Below are positions 49,539 to 58,088 of a stretch of 64,000 nt of DNA, one piece after another (within the stretch, counting starts at the first letter, position 1; every line of letters starts with the position of its first letter). A program made the position numbers and the translations under genes. Location of the stretch: contig NZ_FTNT01000008.1 of the NCBI RefSeq assembly GCF_900156495.1, forward strand, positions 62,001 to 126,000, in the 5' to 3' direction. The notes beneath the pieces are model-generated. The model searched no databases. It had not been told where the DNA came from and saw only the letters and a program-made list of their open reading frames with translations. The stretch is from Williamsia sterculiae (GTDB lineage Bacteria; Actinomycetota; Actinomycetes; Mycobacteriales; Mycobacteriaceae).

Positions 49539-49960
49539 CCAAGGCCAACGTCGAGAACGGGGTCTACCGACTGATCGCCCTGCATCTGCGGCGCAAATAC
49601 CCGGACGTGATGTTCCACTTTGATCTGAGCGGAGTACATAACCCCAGCCGCTATAGCCGCGGGCTGTATGCCGAGCTGAACGGCACTCGCGGGTGGCCCG
49701 ATCTCCATATCGCTGCACGCTCGCACCCGCTCTTCGGCTCGTTCATCGGCCTGTACATCGAGATCAAAGCGGACGGCACGACCATCAGGAAGCGGGACGG
49801 CAGCCTCGTTGCAGATCCCCACATCCGCGAGCAGGCCGAGGTCATCAAGAGGCTCAACGCGACCGGCCACTACGCCGCATTTGGTGTCGGGTATCAGTCG
49901 TGCAAGCAGCTCATCGACGCCTACCTGACCGGTTCGGCTAAAGAGATCGTCGAGTTCTAG
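49535..49960 (+). CDS. VRR-NUC-type nuclease
   Basis: 141 residues. GWPDLHIAARSHPLFGSFIG, LYIEIKADGTTIRKRDGSLV and HIREQAEVIKRLNATGHYAA, then CKQLIDAYL. The PD-x(n)-E-x-K nuclease core (residues G-W-P-D and Y-I-E-I-K) and the Q-x-x-x-I-x-x-L-N-x-x-G-H motif define phage VRR-NUC enzymes, which cut branched DNA structures. It partners with the annealing protein in replication/recombination. Confidence 0.88.
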   Translation: MTKANVENGVYRLIALHLRRKYPDVMFHFDLSGVHNPSRYSRGLYAELNGTRGWPDLHIAARSHPLFGSFIGLYIEIKADGTTIRKRDGSLVADPHIREQAEVIKRLNATGHYAAFGVGYQSCKQLIDAYLTGSAKEIVEF

Positions 49961-50029
49961 TTCGCCGGAAGCACACTGCGCCGGGACATCCGACGCAGTG
50001 CACATTCCTACGAACGAAGGAACAAGACA

Positions 50030-50512
50030 ATGGCACGCATACAAGCGGTCAGGATCCCCGCTCATGAGGACGCGGAGCTGGTCGAGTGGGACCAGGGTGA
50101 CTACCGGTTCATCCAGGACGTGGTGGGCGGTGTGTTCGACGCGATCAACCTCTACGACCAGGGGATCTCGATATTTGTCCACGATGAGGGCAAGGTGATC
50201 GGGCTCCCGAAGAACCTGCAAGCGACCTTGCTGCTCTGGAATGACAAGGTCTGGCGCAGGAACTACATCCTGATGGGTGACGTTCTGGTAACCGGGTTGC
50301 CTGATGACGAGGGCGAAACACAGGCCGTCCCCGACGACTTGGTGGCCCTGCTGTTCGGCACCAACGAATACAAGTACGAGGTGCAGACCGGCGATAGCAG
50401 CTGGGCGAGCAACCAGATGACGTTCGACAACTACTTCGCCGCTTGCTACGCCGCGGTGAATCTCGAACAACGCTGGACGCTGGTCACCGACTGGCGCGTG
50501 GTGCCGGTATGA
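50030..50512 (+). CDS. DUF3846-type protein
   Basis: 160 residues. Two motifs, VVGGVFDAINLYDQGISIFV then HDEGKVIGLPKNLQATLLLW and YILMGDVLVTGLPDDEG, match DUF3846 (D-E-G-K-x-x-x-L-P-x-N-x-x-A-T). Found in actinobacterial phages and plasmids, often with ArdC and other early genes; function unknown. AAGGAA-like site precedes the ATG. Confidence 0.82.
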   Translation: MARIQAVRIPAHEDAELVEWDQGDYRFIQDVVGGVFDAINLYDQGISIFVHDEGKVIGLPKNLQATLLLWNDKVWRRNYILMGDVLVTGLPDDEGETQAVPDDLVALLFGTNEYKYEVQTGDSSWASNQMTFDNYFAACYAAVNLEQRWTLVTDWRVVPV

Positions 50513-50991
50513 GCGCCCTCGTGTTGCACGGCGACGGCCGCGTGGTCATCGACGATAGCTACGGCGGTCTGCCCCGAAGCGCGGACAGGTTCAGGGTCAC
50601 TCCGGAGCACATTCCGCTGCCGTGGTTCGGCCTGTCTATCTGGTACGACGGTGACAGCGACCACCACGGTTCGGTCAACGAACTTGGCACGCTGTTGCTG
50701 CACTCACTGATGCCGCCCGCCCGCGGCAGACTGACATTGCATGGGCTCGTCGTCGTCACCGGAGCCACTGAAAACGACTCGGTGCCAGCGCTGGACGATG
50801 AATTTGTCAACGTCGTACGTGATACGTCCCGAGACAAGATGTTCCTGGTGAGCCAGTATCAGGGCTCTGAACTGTTCATCGAGTTCGGTCACACGACGCG
50901 GGACTTCTGGCAGCTCCTGTCCTACGGGATGGAGCGTGTCGTGGAAATCGAAGAGCCAGTCGTCGTCGAGGTCAAGTTCAGCGCATCGTAG
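50509..50991 (+). CDS. Hypothetical protein (160 aa)
   Basis: ATG 50509 overlaps DUF3846 by ATGA. Segments: FRVTPEHIPLPWFGLSIWYD, ARGRLTLHGLVVVTGATEND and FVNVVRDTSRDKMFLVSQYQ. Mostly beta. It is the last gene of the plus-strand operon, followed by a strong terminator. No family. Confidence 0.65.
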   Translation: MSALVLHGDGRVVIDDSYGGLPRSADRFRVTPEHIPLPWFGLSIWYDGDSDHHGSVNELGTLLLHSLMPPARGRLTLHGLVVVTGATENDSVPALDDEFVNVVRDTSRDKMFLVSQYQGSELFIEFGHTTRDFWQLLSYGMERVVEIEEPVVVEVKFSAS

Positions 50992-50998
50992 GAAGCTC

Positions 50999-51026
50999 CC
51001 CGCAGCAGCCAGCTGCGGGATTTTCT
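50999..51026 (+). terminator. Intrinsic terminator of the early operon
   Basis: CCCGCAGC (50999-51006), short loop, GCTGCGGG (51012-51019), then ATTTTCT. Eight GC-rich pairs followed by a T-run 8 bases after the 50991 stop. Confidence 0.8.
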
Positions 51027-51032
51027 ATTGCT

Positions 51033-51083
51033 CAATTGAAAACCCCCACCCAGAGAGCTTGTGGCTCAATCTGGATGGGGGTT
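51033..51083 (-). terminator. Intrinsic terminator for the Lsr2-like gene
   Basis: On the minus strand AACCCCCATCCAGA (from 51083) pairs with TCTGGGTGGGGGTT (to 51041) around a 15-base loop, one mismatch, followed by TTTTCAATT. It ends transcription coming from the gene at 51116-51415, back-to-back with the plus-strand terminator. Confidence 0.75.
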
Positions 51084-51115
51084 GTGTTGAAGGGGGTGGA
51101 ACGTAGCGAGCGAAC

Positions 51116-51415
51116 TCACTCACTACGGCGAGGCGAGAACCCCGAACGACGCCCACGCAGGTTGTCGAACGTGTCCAGCTGCGCCGTGCTGACCAGCTTC
51201 TCGAACTCGGTCTTGCTGCACAGCACTGTCTCTAGCTCACCGTCGGGATGACGAAACTCGAGCTCGATGACGTTGGTCAAGCGCTTCAGTGCGCTCAGTT
51301 CCTCGGCGGCAGCGTCGAACACCTTGCCCGCCGATTTGACCGCCACTGTGACGACGTCGGCTTCTTTGAGCTCGACACCCGTCAGATCACTGGTTCGGAT
51401 TTGTTTGAATCCCAC
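51116..51415 (-). CDS. Lsr2-N-like small actinophage protein
   Basis: 99 residues from GTG 51415 behind AAGGAAGGT. GFKQIRTSDLTGVELKEADV, VTVAVKSAGKVFDAAAEELS and LKRLTNVIELEFRHPDGELE resemble the dimerisation half of Lsr2-like proteins in actinophages; RGRRSGFSPRRSE at the end gives basic AT-hook-like R-G-R. It could silence element genes by binding AT-rich DNA; unproven. Confidence 0.65.
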   Translation of the reverse strand: MGFKQIRTSDLTGVELKEADVVTVAVKSAGKVFDAAAEELSALKRLTNVIELEFRHPDGELETVLCSKTEFEKLVSTAQLDTFDNLRGRRSGFSPRRSE

Positions 51416-51525
51416 GGTTACCTTCCTTAAGGTATTCGACGCGATAACACCTTGTTATCCCGTTGCCCTTATTTATGCATAGAAGGCGTATTAAAACAAT
51501 ACCGAACAATATATAATAGAGGTAT

Positions 51526-51696
51526 ATGAGTTCATCTTTTAACCTCGCCGCTTATGTCAAGAAGTCGGCCACAAGTAGTGGCGTCAACACCAAAGTGACG
51601 GACAAGCGAGTGTTGATTGGTATAGCAAAGGCGCTGGTGCCTGTGGCCTTGGCTGCGAGGCGTCAGTCGTCGAGCTCGAACGCCAAGGACAGCTGA
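51526..51696 (+). CDS. Leaderless micro-ORF near the element end (56 aa)
   Basis: TATAAT at 51514-51519, TTAAAA 17 bases earlier at 51491-51496, and ATG 51526 exactly at the expected transcription start. The peptide is basic/polar: MSSSFNLAAYVKKSATSSGV, TKVTDKRVLIGIAKALVPVA, LAARRQSSSS. The last 34 bases overlap the convergent nuclease gene. Its place beside the junction would suit a directionality factor, but nothing in the sequence proves that. Confidence 0.5.
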   Translation: MSSSFNLAAYVKKSATSSGVNTKVTDKRVLIGIAKALVPVALAARRQSSSSNAKDS

Positions 51697-52751
51697 TCAA
51701 TTGTGAACTGGCTGCGCAGGTGGCATGCACTATTCTGATTCGCAAACATGCCTGTCTTCCACACACCCTCGCTGCGCGGCTTTACCGCTTGCCATTCGAC
51801 GGGAACAACGAACTCGGCTAGGGCGTCGGAATCCGCATCGCCTGGGTTGCGATAGTTTCCGCTCAGGGGCACCGTCGACAGGCTAGTTGGAACACCATCA
51901 ATCTCGATTTCGGCCTTGTCGAACCTTGTGGCCCCACCGACGACCGTTCCGACTCCGACGTACCCGCTCTTCGGGATGTTGGCGAAGACTCGCGCGCCGA
52001 TGGGCAGGTTCTTGAGTGTCCGAGAGAACCACTCCCCACCCCCGGCAGACACAAAGCCATACTTCACGGCGTCATCCCAAACGCGACCTCCCGGCTCTTC
52101 GCCGAACGACACGTACCAGTCCTGCCCGTTCCACGGTTCCTTGGACTTCTGCGCCTTGGCAGTTGCAGACGTGGCCGTTTGCGTCTCGTGCTCCACCAGC
52201 CACGTCCGAGCCAAGTACGAAGCACCGCGATCCTCGAAGTGCCGGAAGAACACCACGTTCACCGGCACGGCGAATCCTTCGTTGAGGAAGCGGACGATGC
52301 GCTCCGTGGCGGGATCGACGCTGCTGGCCACGATCGTCAGGGCCTGTGCAGTGTTGAGCTCCTCGGGTGGTGCTTGTCCGAACTCCTCGGCGTAGGCCTC
52401 CTCGAAAGCGACACCTGGTTTGTACTTCGCGAAGATGGCCACGATGTCCGCGCGACTCAAGTCCGCGACCCACGACCCGTAATCGAGCGTCTGCGCGACG
52501 ACGTCCCGCGGCGTCTTGTCGCGCTTCAACTCGATCACGTGAACGAGGCCCTCGCTATCGACAGCGAGCAGGTCAATGAAGCCGCCGTAGTCTGTCGCAA
52601 CCTGCCGGCCGACGAGCAACAACCGTGCGCCCATCAATGAGGGGTCGGACTCGATGTAGTCCTCAAGCTGAGATTCAAGCCCGATACCCGTTGCGACCAA
52701 CTTGGTCAGCTTCCCCCCGTCAGCACGCCACAGCCCCATCTCTAACGCCAC
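51663..52751 (-). CDS. NucS/DUF91-like PD-(D/E)xK nuclease
   Basis: 362 residues. Nuclease core at about 55-100: GGFIDLLAVDSEGLVHVIEL, then KRDKTPRDVVAQTLDYGSWV (D...E-L-K...Q-x-x-x-Y), as in NucS/EndoMS C-domains and related stand-alone nucleases. The C-terminal half (YGFVSAGGGEWFSRTLKNLP; RVFANIPKSGYVGVGTVVGG) looks EVE/PUA-like, suggesting modified-base recognition. A defence role is likely but inferred. It is the last full gene before the comM junction. Confidence 0.78.
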   Translation of the reverse strand: MALEMGLWRADGGKLTKLVATGIGLESQLEDYIESDPSLMGARLLLVGRQVATDYGGFIDLLAVDSEGLVHVIELKRDKTPRDVVAQTLDYGSWVADLSRADIVAIFAKYKPGVAFEEAYAEEFGQAPPEELNTAQALTIVASSVDPATERIVRFLNEGFAVPVNVVFFRHFEDRGASYLARTWLVEHETQTATSATAKAQKSKEPWNGQDWYVSFGEEPGGRVWDDAVKYGFVSAGGGEWFSRTLKNLPIGARVFANIPKSGYVGVGTVVGGATRFDKAEIEIDGVPTSLSTVPLSGNYRNPGDADSDALAEFVVPVEWQAVKPRSEGVWKTGMFANQNSACHLRSQFTIDQLSLAFELDD

Positions 52752-52920
52752 TACAACTCCCTCATGGCAAGCCGTCCATCAGCCGCTCGCCGAACGATGT
52801 CTAGTTCCCGTCACACGCTAGAGCCTCAGTCCGACAACACGCGTCACTTCGCCGTAAATCACCTTACGGACGCTGTGTCATCATGAACGTTCACCCGCTG
52901 TGGTGTCCTCATGTTTTGTT
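52752..52920. other. Element end adjoining comM (attR region)
   Basis: No gene. Holds an inverted repeat CCGTAA-ATCACC-TTACGG (52852-52869) and ends at the point where comM homology stops, near the Asp-Asp codons (52924-52929). The exact attachment core cannot be fixed without the left end or an empty site. Confidence 0.6.
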
Positions 52921-53844
52921 CGCGTCGTCCAGGAACAGCACACCCCGATGGGCCAGCGAGATCGCCCCCGGTCGGGCGATGCCGGTGCCACCACCGGTCA
53001 GTGCGGTGACCGACGTGGAGTGATGTGGTGCGACGAAGGGTGGTTCGGTGATCAGCGGTCGCTTCGGCGACAGTGTCCCCGCGATCGAGTGCACCGACGT
53101 CACCTCGAGCGACTCCTCGTCGGTGAGCGTCGGCAGGATGCCCGGCAGGCGACGCGCGAGCATGGTCTTCCCGATCCCGGGCGGGCCGGTCATGAACAGG
53201 TGGTGGGCGCCCGCCGCGGCGATCTCCATGGCGTACCGCGCGTCCTCCTGCCCCACCACGTCGCCCATGTCCGGGATCGCCGGTGCGGTCACCGGTTCAC
53301 GTGTCCGCGATGCGTCGACGGTGTCGAGCGTGCGTCGGCCCCGCACCCAACCGACCACCTCGGCGAGGTTCTGCGCGGCACCCACCTCGATCCCGCCCAC
53401 CACGGTCGCCTCGTCGACGTTGGCCATCGGGACCACCGCACAGCGTTTGCCCTCGCGTCGGGCGGCGACCACCGCGGGCAGCACCCCGCGCACCCCACGA
53501 AGACGGCCGTCGAGACCGAGCTCACCCACGAACACGGTGTCACGGAGTCGATCGGAGCTGATCTGGTCGGTGGCCAGCACCGCCAGTGCCAACGCCAGAT
53601 CGAACATCGACCCGCTCTTGCGCAGTTCGGCGGGCGACAACGACAGCGTTATCCGGCCCTCGGGCCACTTGAAACCGGAGTTGACGATCGCCGCGCGCAC
53701 CCTGTCTTTCGCCTCACGGGTGGACGTGTCGGCCATCCCGACGATGGTGACACCGGGCAACCCCTGCCCCACGTTGGCCTCGATCTCCACGAGAGTGGCA
53801 TCGAATGCGTGCAGCGCCACCGAGGACACGCGACCGAGCGCCAT
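52909..53844 (-). pseudogene. comM: comM/yifB Mg-chelatase-like ATPase, truncated by the element
   Basis: 311 residues instead of about 500. Start ATG 53844 (MALGRVSSVALHAFDATLVE). The N-terminal Lon-protease-S5-like part is intact (VGQGLPGVTIVGMADTSTRE, SPAELRKSGSMFDLALALAV); Walker A is GPPGIGKTM. The frame passes HRGVLFLDD (Walker B) and continues with four foreign codons and a stop. Sensor, arginine finger and C-terminal domain are missing. ComM is a branch-migration helicase used in natural transformation, so this should abolish activity. comM is also a known island site in Acinetobacter. Confidence 0.9.
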
Positions 53845-54209
53845 CAGAACACCCCACGCAGATGTCGGATGGATTGCACCGCCGCCGACCGGTCCACCTG
53901 CACGGCCATCACGTCGAATCGGATGGTCGCGAAGAACTCGTCCTGGGTGGCCAACCACATCCGGGTCAGTCGCCGCATGCGCGACAACTTGTCCCGGGTC
54001 ACCGCCTCGGCGGGGTCGCCCAGCAACGTGCCCGATCGAGTCTTCACCTCGACCACCACCAAGCACTCACCGTCCACCGCGATGACGTCGAGCTCGCCGT
54101 ACCGACAGCGCCAGTTGCGCGCCAGCACCACCCACCCTGCCTCGACCAACATTGCGACGGCGGCATCCTCACCCGCCCGACCGATGTGCGCCCGTCCCGA
54201 AGTGTTCAC
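53844..54209 (-). CDS. yraN: YraN/UPF0102 nuclease-fold protein
   Basis: 121 residues from GTG 54209 (NTSGRAHIGRAGEDAAV follows); the frame extension to 54392 is non-coding. Motifs: GEDAAVAMLVEAGWVVLARN, WRCRYGELDVIAVDGECLVV, VEVKTRSGTLLGDPAEAV, a PD-(D/E)xK-like core (GELD...VEVKTR). The gene is normally encoded before comM, as here; the ATGA overlap at 53844 couples them. Confidence 0.9.
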   Translation of the reverse strand: MNTSGRAHIGRAGEDAAVAMLVEAGWVVLARNWRCRYGELDVIAVDGECLVVVEVKTRSGTLLGDPAEAVTRDKLSRMRRLTRMWLATQDEFFATIRFDVMAVQVDRSAAVQSIRHLRGVF

Positions 54210-54363
54210 ACCGACGACTGTGCGTCGAAAATCCGACGCGAACCGAGGGGCGGTCGATCTGTGGATGAATTCCCATCTGTGGATGCCGCGATCCGGCCGA
54301 GCACCCGCTGACGTTTCGTGGATGTTTCGCCCACCGCCTGAACGGAAACAACAGGTTACAGAA

Positions 54364-54433
54364 TGGGATCCCAAATCCCCTGGGCTCGACACCTACACGT
54401 AGTGCCGCCTAGCTTTGCCAACATGGGATCCCA
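54364..54433. promoter_or_regulatory. Two TGGGATCCCA palindromes, candidate GntR operators
   Basis: The 10-base palindrome TGGGATCCCA occurs at 54364-54373 and 54424-54433, each followed by AA, exactly 60 bases apart, between yraN and the FCD regulator at 54464. FadR/FCD-type GntR regulators use short palindromes of this kind. It may serve this regulator on both flanks; binding is inferred. Confidence 0.65.
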
Positions 54434-54463
54434 AAACGACCCCACCGATCAGGAGCCTCCGAC

Positions 54464-55165
54464 ATGACACCGTCCGGAACCGCAACAACACAGCCGCGCA
54501 ACGGTATTACTGTGTCGCGGTCGGACGGCAGCTCCGGTCGTCCGCTACGCGAGTCCATCCGGGAGCGCATCTACGCTCGCATCGTCAGCGGCACCTACAA
54601 GCCCGGCGACCGCATCGTCGAGCGTGATGTCGCTGCCGATTTCGGCGTATCCCGGTTGCCCGTGCGCGAGGCCCTGCGAATGCTGCACACAGAGGGCCTC
54701 GTCGAGATGCTGCCCACCCGCGGGGTCATCGTTCGGCAGCTGTCCGAGACAGATGTCGCGGACTTGTTCGACGTCCGTGAGGCACTGGAACGGCTCGCAT
54801 TCCGACGTGCGGCGGAAAAAGCAACCAAGCGTGACATCGCGCGGTTGGGAAGGCTTCGCGTTCGCGCGCGCCGAGCCGTCGCCGCGTGCGACGAAGCCGG
54901 TCTACACGAGTCCAACGAGCAATTCCACGACATGATCAATGTGTTCGCAGGCAATGCCCTGCTGGTCGAAATCCTTGCTCCGCTCGAAGGTCGACTGCAC
55001 TGGATCTTTCGTCAGAACGAAGACCCGCAGCGGTTGTGGGATGAACACGAGGAACTTCTCGACGCCATCACGGCACACGACGCGGAACGCGCCGAGCGCC
55101 TGGCAGTCGAACACGTGCAATCCAACAGGACACACGTCATGAACTACCTCTTCGGGGAGCGCTGA
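54464..55165 (+). CDS. GntR-family (FCD) transcription regulator
   Basis: 233 residues, AGGAG eight bases before ATG. Winged helix at about 28-95 (LRESIRERIYARIVSGTYKP, GDRIVERDVAADFGVSRLPV, REALRMLHTEGLVEMLPTRG), FCD ligand domain from about 105 (LFDVREALERLAFRRAAEKA; HESNEQFHDMINVFAGNALL with metal-binding D/H residues; LWDEHEELLDAITAHDAERA). It heads the permease-amidase operon and probably represses it until a carboxylate-type ligand binds. Confidence 0.92.
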   Translation: MTPSGTATTQPRNGITVSRSDGSSGRPLRESIRERIYARIVSGTYKPGDRIVERDVAADFGVSRLPVREALRMLHTEGLVEMLPTRGVIVRQLSETDVADLFDVREALERLAFRRAAEKATKRDIARLGRLRVRARRAVAACDEAGLHESNEQFHDMINVFAGNALLVEILAPLEGRLHWIFRQNEDPQRLWDEHEELLDAITAHDAERAERLAVEHVQSNRTHVMNYLFGER

Positions 55166-55282
55166 AGGAGGTACCGGGGTCGCTGACACCAGCGCCCCAC
55201 ACACATCGCCGACACGCATCGACGCGTGTCCCCGCACGAAATCCGCATGGCCAGATGCGGTCTGAAAGAAGAAGGCAACGTG

Positions 55283-56635
55283 ATGAACTCACACCTCGGC
55301 ATCGACACGGGCACGACCACCCAGCACCATGATCCGGGCAATCAGTTGGGTGAGGAGTACGAGAACACTCCGGTCCCACCACACGCCCGCAAAGGTTTCC
55401 CCTCCATCGCTGCGGTGTGGTTCGGCTTCCCGATGAATCTCGGCAACGCCGTCTTCGGCGGCGTGATCGTGTTCAACCTGGGACTCATCAACGGGCTCAT
55501 CGCCCTGCTGCTCGGAAATCTGGTGCTGTTCGGCTATGTCGGGGCACTCAGCTACATCGCCGGTGAGACCGGACGGAGCTTCTCCCTGCAAGCAGCGACG
55601 ACATTCGGCACCCGCGGCCGCATGATCGTCACCGGATTTCTGTCAACGGTCGTCATCGGCTGGTTCTCCTTCCAGATCGGTCTGACGGGTACCACCATGC
55701 GCGACGCACTCGGGTGGGCACCGATCGTCGGTGCGGCGATCGCTGCGGTGGCGTTCACCGCGCTCACCACGGTCGGTATCCGGGCACTGTCGTTGCTGGG
55801 GATGATCGCGACACCACTGTTCGTCGTTCTGGGCGCCGTCGCGTTGGTCTACGGCGCAACGGGAAACGGTCTGACCGCAGACGATGTCGTGCACTACCAA
55901 GGATCCGGCACGGCACTGACGTTCGGTGCGGCCGTGGGCATCGTCATCGCGGGCTTCGCTGACTCGGGCACCATGACCGCGGATTTCACTCGGTGGTCGA
56001 AGACCGGGAAGTCAGCGGTGGCCGCCACCTTCACCGCCTTTCCCGTGTCGAACTTCGTGGCGTACGCGATGGGTGGCCTCGTCGTCGCCGTGGGCGGATC
56101 GACCGATCCAGGCGCGAACGGCGGCGGTTTCCTCGGTCTCCTGACCGGTCACAGCACTGCTTTGACGATCATCGCCGTGGTGTTCGTCTTCGCCAACCTC
56201 GGCAGCGTCGGAACGCACTGCCTGTACAACGGTGCGGTCGGTTGGTCGGGTATCACCAACCGCACCATGCGTCCCGTTGCCATTGTGCTCGGTGTGTTCG
56301 GAGGTGCGATCGCGCTGACCGGTGTGTGGTCGTATTTCCTGGACTGGCTGAACATTCTGGGCATCTTCGTGCCGCCGATCGGTGCGGTGCTGATCACCGA
56401 CCAGCTCATCCTGCGTCGGAGATCGGCCCCGTCGCCCCGACTGCGGACCAGCGCCTTCGTCGCCTGGATCGCCGGAGCGGCCGTCGCAACCGCCTCCCAT
56501 TACTTCGTAAGGGAGTCGGTGGACGCGCTGGTCGGCATCGTCATCGCGGTCGCGGTCTTCTGGGTCTACGAGAAGGTGAGCGCCGGCGCCTCGGCAGTCA
56601 CGGCGTCACGGTCGTCCGACGTCGTCTCCGCGTGA
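55283..56635 (+). CDS. NCS1-type (cytosine/allantoin/imide-like) permease
   Basis: 450 residues from ATG 55283 (MNSHLGIDTG). About 12 membrane helices: IAAVWFGFPMNLGNAVFGGV, LALLLGNLVLFGYVGALSYI-like region, FGAAVGIVIAGFADSGTMTA, FVFANLGSVGTHCLYNGAVG. The N-A-F-G-G and F-A-D-S-G-x-x-x-x-D-F-T-R-W motifs belong to the CodB-like branch of the NCS1 nucleobase:cation symporters. It probably imports the ring compound used by the next enzymes. GTGA overlap with the amidase gene. Confidence 0.9.
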   Translation: MNSHLGIDTGTTTQHHDPGNQLGEEYENTPVPPHARKGFPSIAAVWFGFPMNLGNAVFGGVIVFNLGLINGLIALLLGNLVLFGYVGALSYIAGETGRSFSLQAATTFGTRGRMIVTGFLSTVVIGWFSFQIGLTGTTMRDALGWAPIVGAAIAAVAFTALTTVGIRALSLLGMIATPLFVVLGAVALVYGATGNGLTADDVVHYQGSGTALTFGAAVGIVIAGFADSGTMTADFTRWSKTGKSAVAATFTAFPVSNFVAYAMGGLVVAVGGSTDPGANGGGFLGLLTGHSTALTIIAVVFVFANLGSVGTHCLYNGAVGWSGITNRTMRPVAIVLGVFGGAIALTGVWSYFLDWLNILGIFVPPIGAVLITDQLILRRRSAPSPRLRTSAFVAWIAGAAVATASHYFVRESVDALVGIVIAVAVFWVYEKVSAGASAVTASRSSDVVSA

Positions 56636-58083
56636 ACGAAGACGTATGGCCTGCGGTATCCGAGATCGCCGATCGTGTTCGTAGCGGCTCTGTTTCGGCA
56701 TCATCGCTGGTTCGCAAGGCCAACGACCGCATCGCAGCGCTCGACGACCGGTTCAATGCCATGTGCACGGTCACGCCGGGCCTCGCGGAAGCTCAGGCGG
56801 CCCACATCGACGACCGCGTCGGACGCGGTGACGTCGTCGGTCCGCTGGCGGGAGTCCCTTACGCGGTCAAGGACCTGATCAACACCGAAGGTGTTCGCAC
56901 CACGTCGGGTTCGGTCGCCTACCGTGATTTCGTTCCCGACGAGGACGACATCGTCGTCGAACGTTGTCGTGCCGCCGGTGCGGTCAGCATAGGCAAGACG
57001 AACGCGAGTGAATTCGGCTACAGCGCCACCGGCCAGAATCCCCTGTTCCCCACCACCCGAAACCCGTGGAACACCGCCCTGACCCCGGGCGGCTCCAGTG
57101 CTGGAACCGCGGCAGCCGTCGCGGGAGAACTCGTACCGTTCGCGCTCGGCAGCGACGGTGGCGGTTCCATCCGGATCCCCGCGGCATTCTGCGGATTGGT
57201 GGGATTCAAAGCCTCGATGGGCAGGGTTCCCGTGTATCCCGGGTGTAGAGACGAGCGCTTTCCGGGCGCGTCCGGTTGGGAGAGCGTCGAACACATCGGG
57301 CCACTGTGCCGAACGGTGGCCGACGTGGTCACGGTGATGAAGGTGCTCGCGGGTCCCGACCCTCGGGATCGACACAGCATTCCCACCTCCGATGTCGAGT
57401 GGGAACCGGCGGTCGGCGAGACTGTCCGCGGGCTCCGTGTGGCCCTCAGCCTCGACTTCGGGTATCTCGCCGTCGACCCCGAGATACGGACGATCGTCGG
57501 ACGCGCCGTCGAGACACTGCGCAGCACGCTCGGGTGCGAGGTGACGACAGCAGACCCCGGCTGGCCGGAGCCCGGCACCGAGTTCGCCGCACTCATCATG
57601 TCCGAGACCGATCTGACCGGCATGCGCGCGATGGTCGACGAGGTCGGTGATCAGATGTCACCACATCTGGTGGAACTCGTGACCACCGACTGGACCGCAG
57701 AGGACTTCACCCACGCGAACATGTGGCGCAAAGCAGTCGTCAATCGGATGGCTCGATTCATGGCGGACCACGACGTGCTCATCACCCCGACGACGAGCGT
57801 CGCCGCATTCCCGGTCGGCGTCCAGGGGCCAACGGTGATCGATGGACGGTCCGTGACCGACACCGCCTGGCAGGGTTTCACGTTCCCCGCGAACCTGTCG
57901 GGCCAACCCGCGATCAGTGTTCCCGCGGGATTGACCTCCACGGGCTTGCCCGTCGGCATGCAGATCATCGGCCGACACCTCGACGATGCCACGGTCCTTC
58001 GCCTCGCGTCGGCATGGGAGAGCACGGCAGGCTTTCCCGAATGGAAACCGTCAGGCGCCACGCACGGTGAGCCGTGTCCGTGA
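56632..58083 (+). CDS. Amidase-signature hydrolase
   Basis: 483 residues from GTG 56632. Ser-Ser-Lys triad: Lys80 in AGVPYAVKDLIN, cis-Ser155 in TPGGSSAGTAAAVAG, nucleophile Ser179 in GSDGGGSIRIPAAFCG. Later part LITPTTSVAAFPVGVQGPTV; NLSGQPAISVPAGL is normal. Such enzymes split amides of small carboxylates; in this cluster a half-amidase role (half-amide to dicarboxylate plus ammonia) fits. Coupled to the permease. Confidence 0.88.
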   Translation: MNEDVWPAVSEIADRVRSGSVSASSLVRKANDRIAALDDRFNAMCTVTPGLAEAQAAHIDDRVGRGDVVGPLAGVPYAVKDLINTEGVRTTSGSVAYRDFVPDEDDIVVERCRAAGAVSIGKTNASEFGYSATGQNPLFPTTRNPWNTALTPGGSSAGTAAAVAGELVPFALGSDGGGSIRIPAAFCGLVGFKASMGRVPVYPGCRDERFPGASGWESVEHIGPLCRTVADVVTVMKVLAGPDPRDRHSIPTSDVEWEPAVGETVRGLRVALSLDFGYLAVDPEIRTIVGRAVETLRSTLGCEVTTADPGWPEPGTEFAALIMSETDLTGMRAMVDEVGDQMSPHLVELVTTDWTAEDFTHANMWRKAVVNRMARFMADHDVLITPTTSVAAFPVGVQGPTVIDGRSVTDTAWQGFTFPANLSGQPAISVPAGLTSTGLPVGMQIIGRHLDDATVLRLASAWESTAGFPEWKPSGATHGEPCP

Positions 58084-58088
58084 ACCCG

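Larger units (their letters stand above)
1..52920. mobile_element. Integrated phage/plasmid-like element, right part
   Basis: Everything left of about 52,920 differs from the flank: lower GC, many tiny overlapping genes, terminase, tail fibre, Rad52-like and replication-relaxation genes, type IIG restriction enzyme, ArdC. On its right it ends inside comM, whose reading frame goes from the Walker B codons straight into foreign sequence and a stop. The left end is outside the window, so the size is at least 52.9 kb and no integrase or attL can be seen. Phage-plasmid or satellite is inferred from gene content. Confidence 0.85.

Noticed and set aside
49224-50470. 406-codon minus-strand ORF across the plus-strand early genes
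   Set aside because: It runs antisense to four coupled genes with clear families (VRR-NUC, DUF3846) and shows no domain.
52909-54066. Longer start for comM at 54066
   Set aside because: The extra 74 residues lie inside yraN and have shadow composition; MALGRVSSVALHAFDATLVE at 53844 is the family's normal beginning.
52909-54402. 500-codon plus-strand ORF opposite comM/yraN
   Set aside because: It is the complementary-strand shadow of two well-conserved genes in GC-rich DNA.
55993-56631. Long N-terminal extension of the amidase frame
   Set aside because: It is an Arg-rich shadow of the permease gene; GTG 56632 overlaps the permease stop and starts the normal amidase length.
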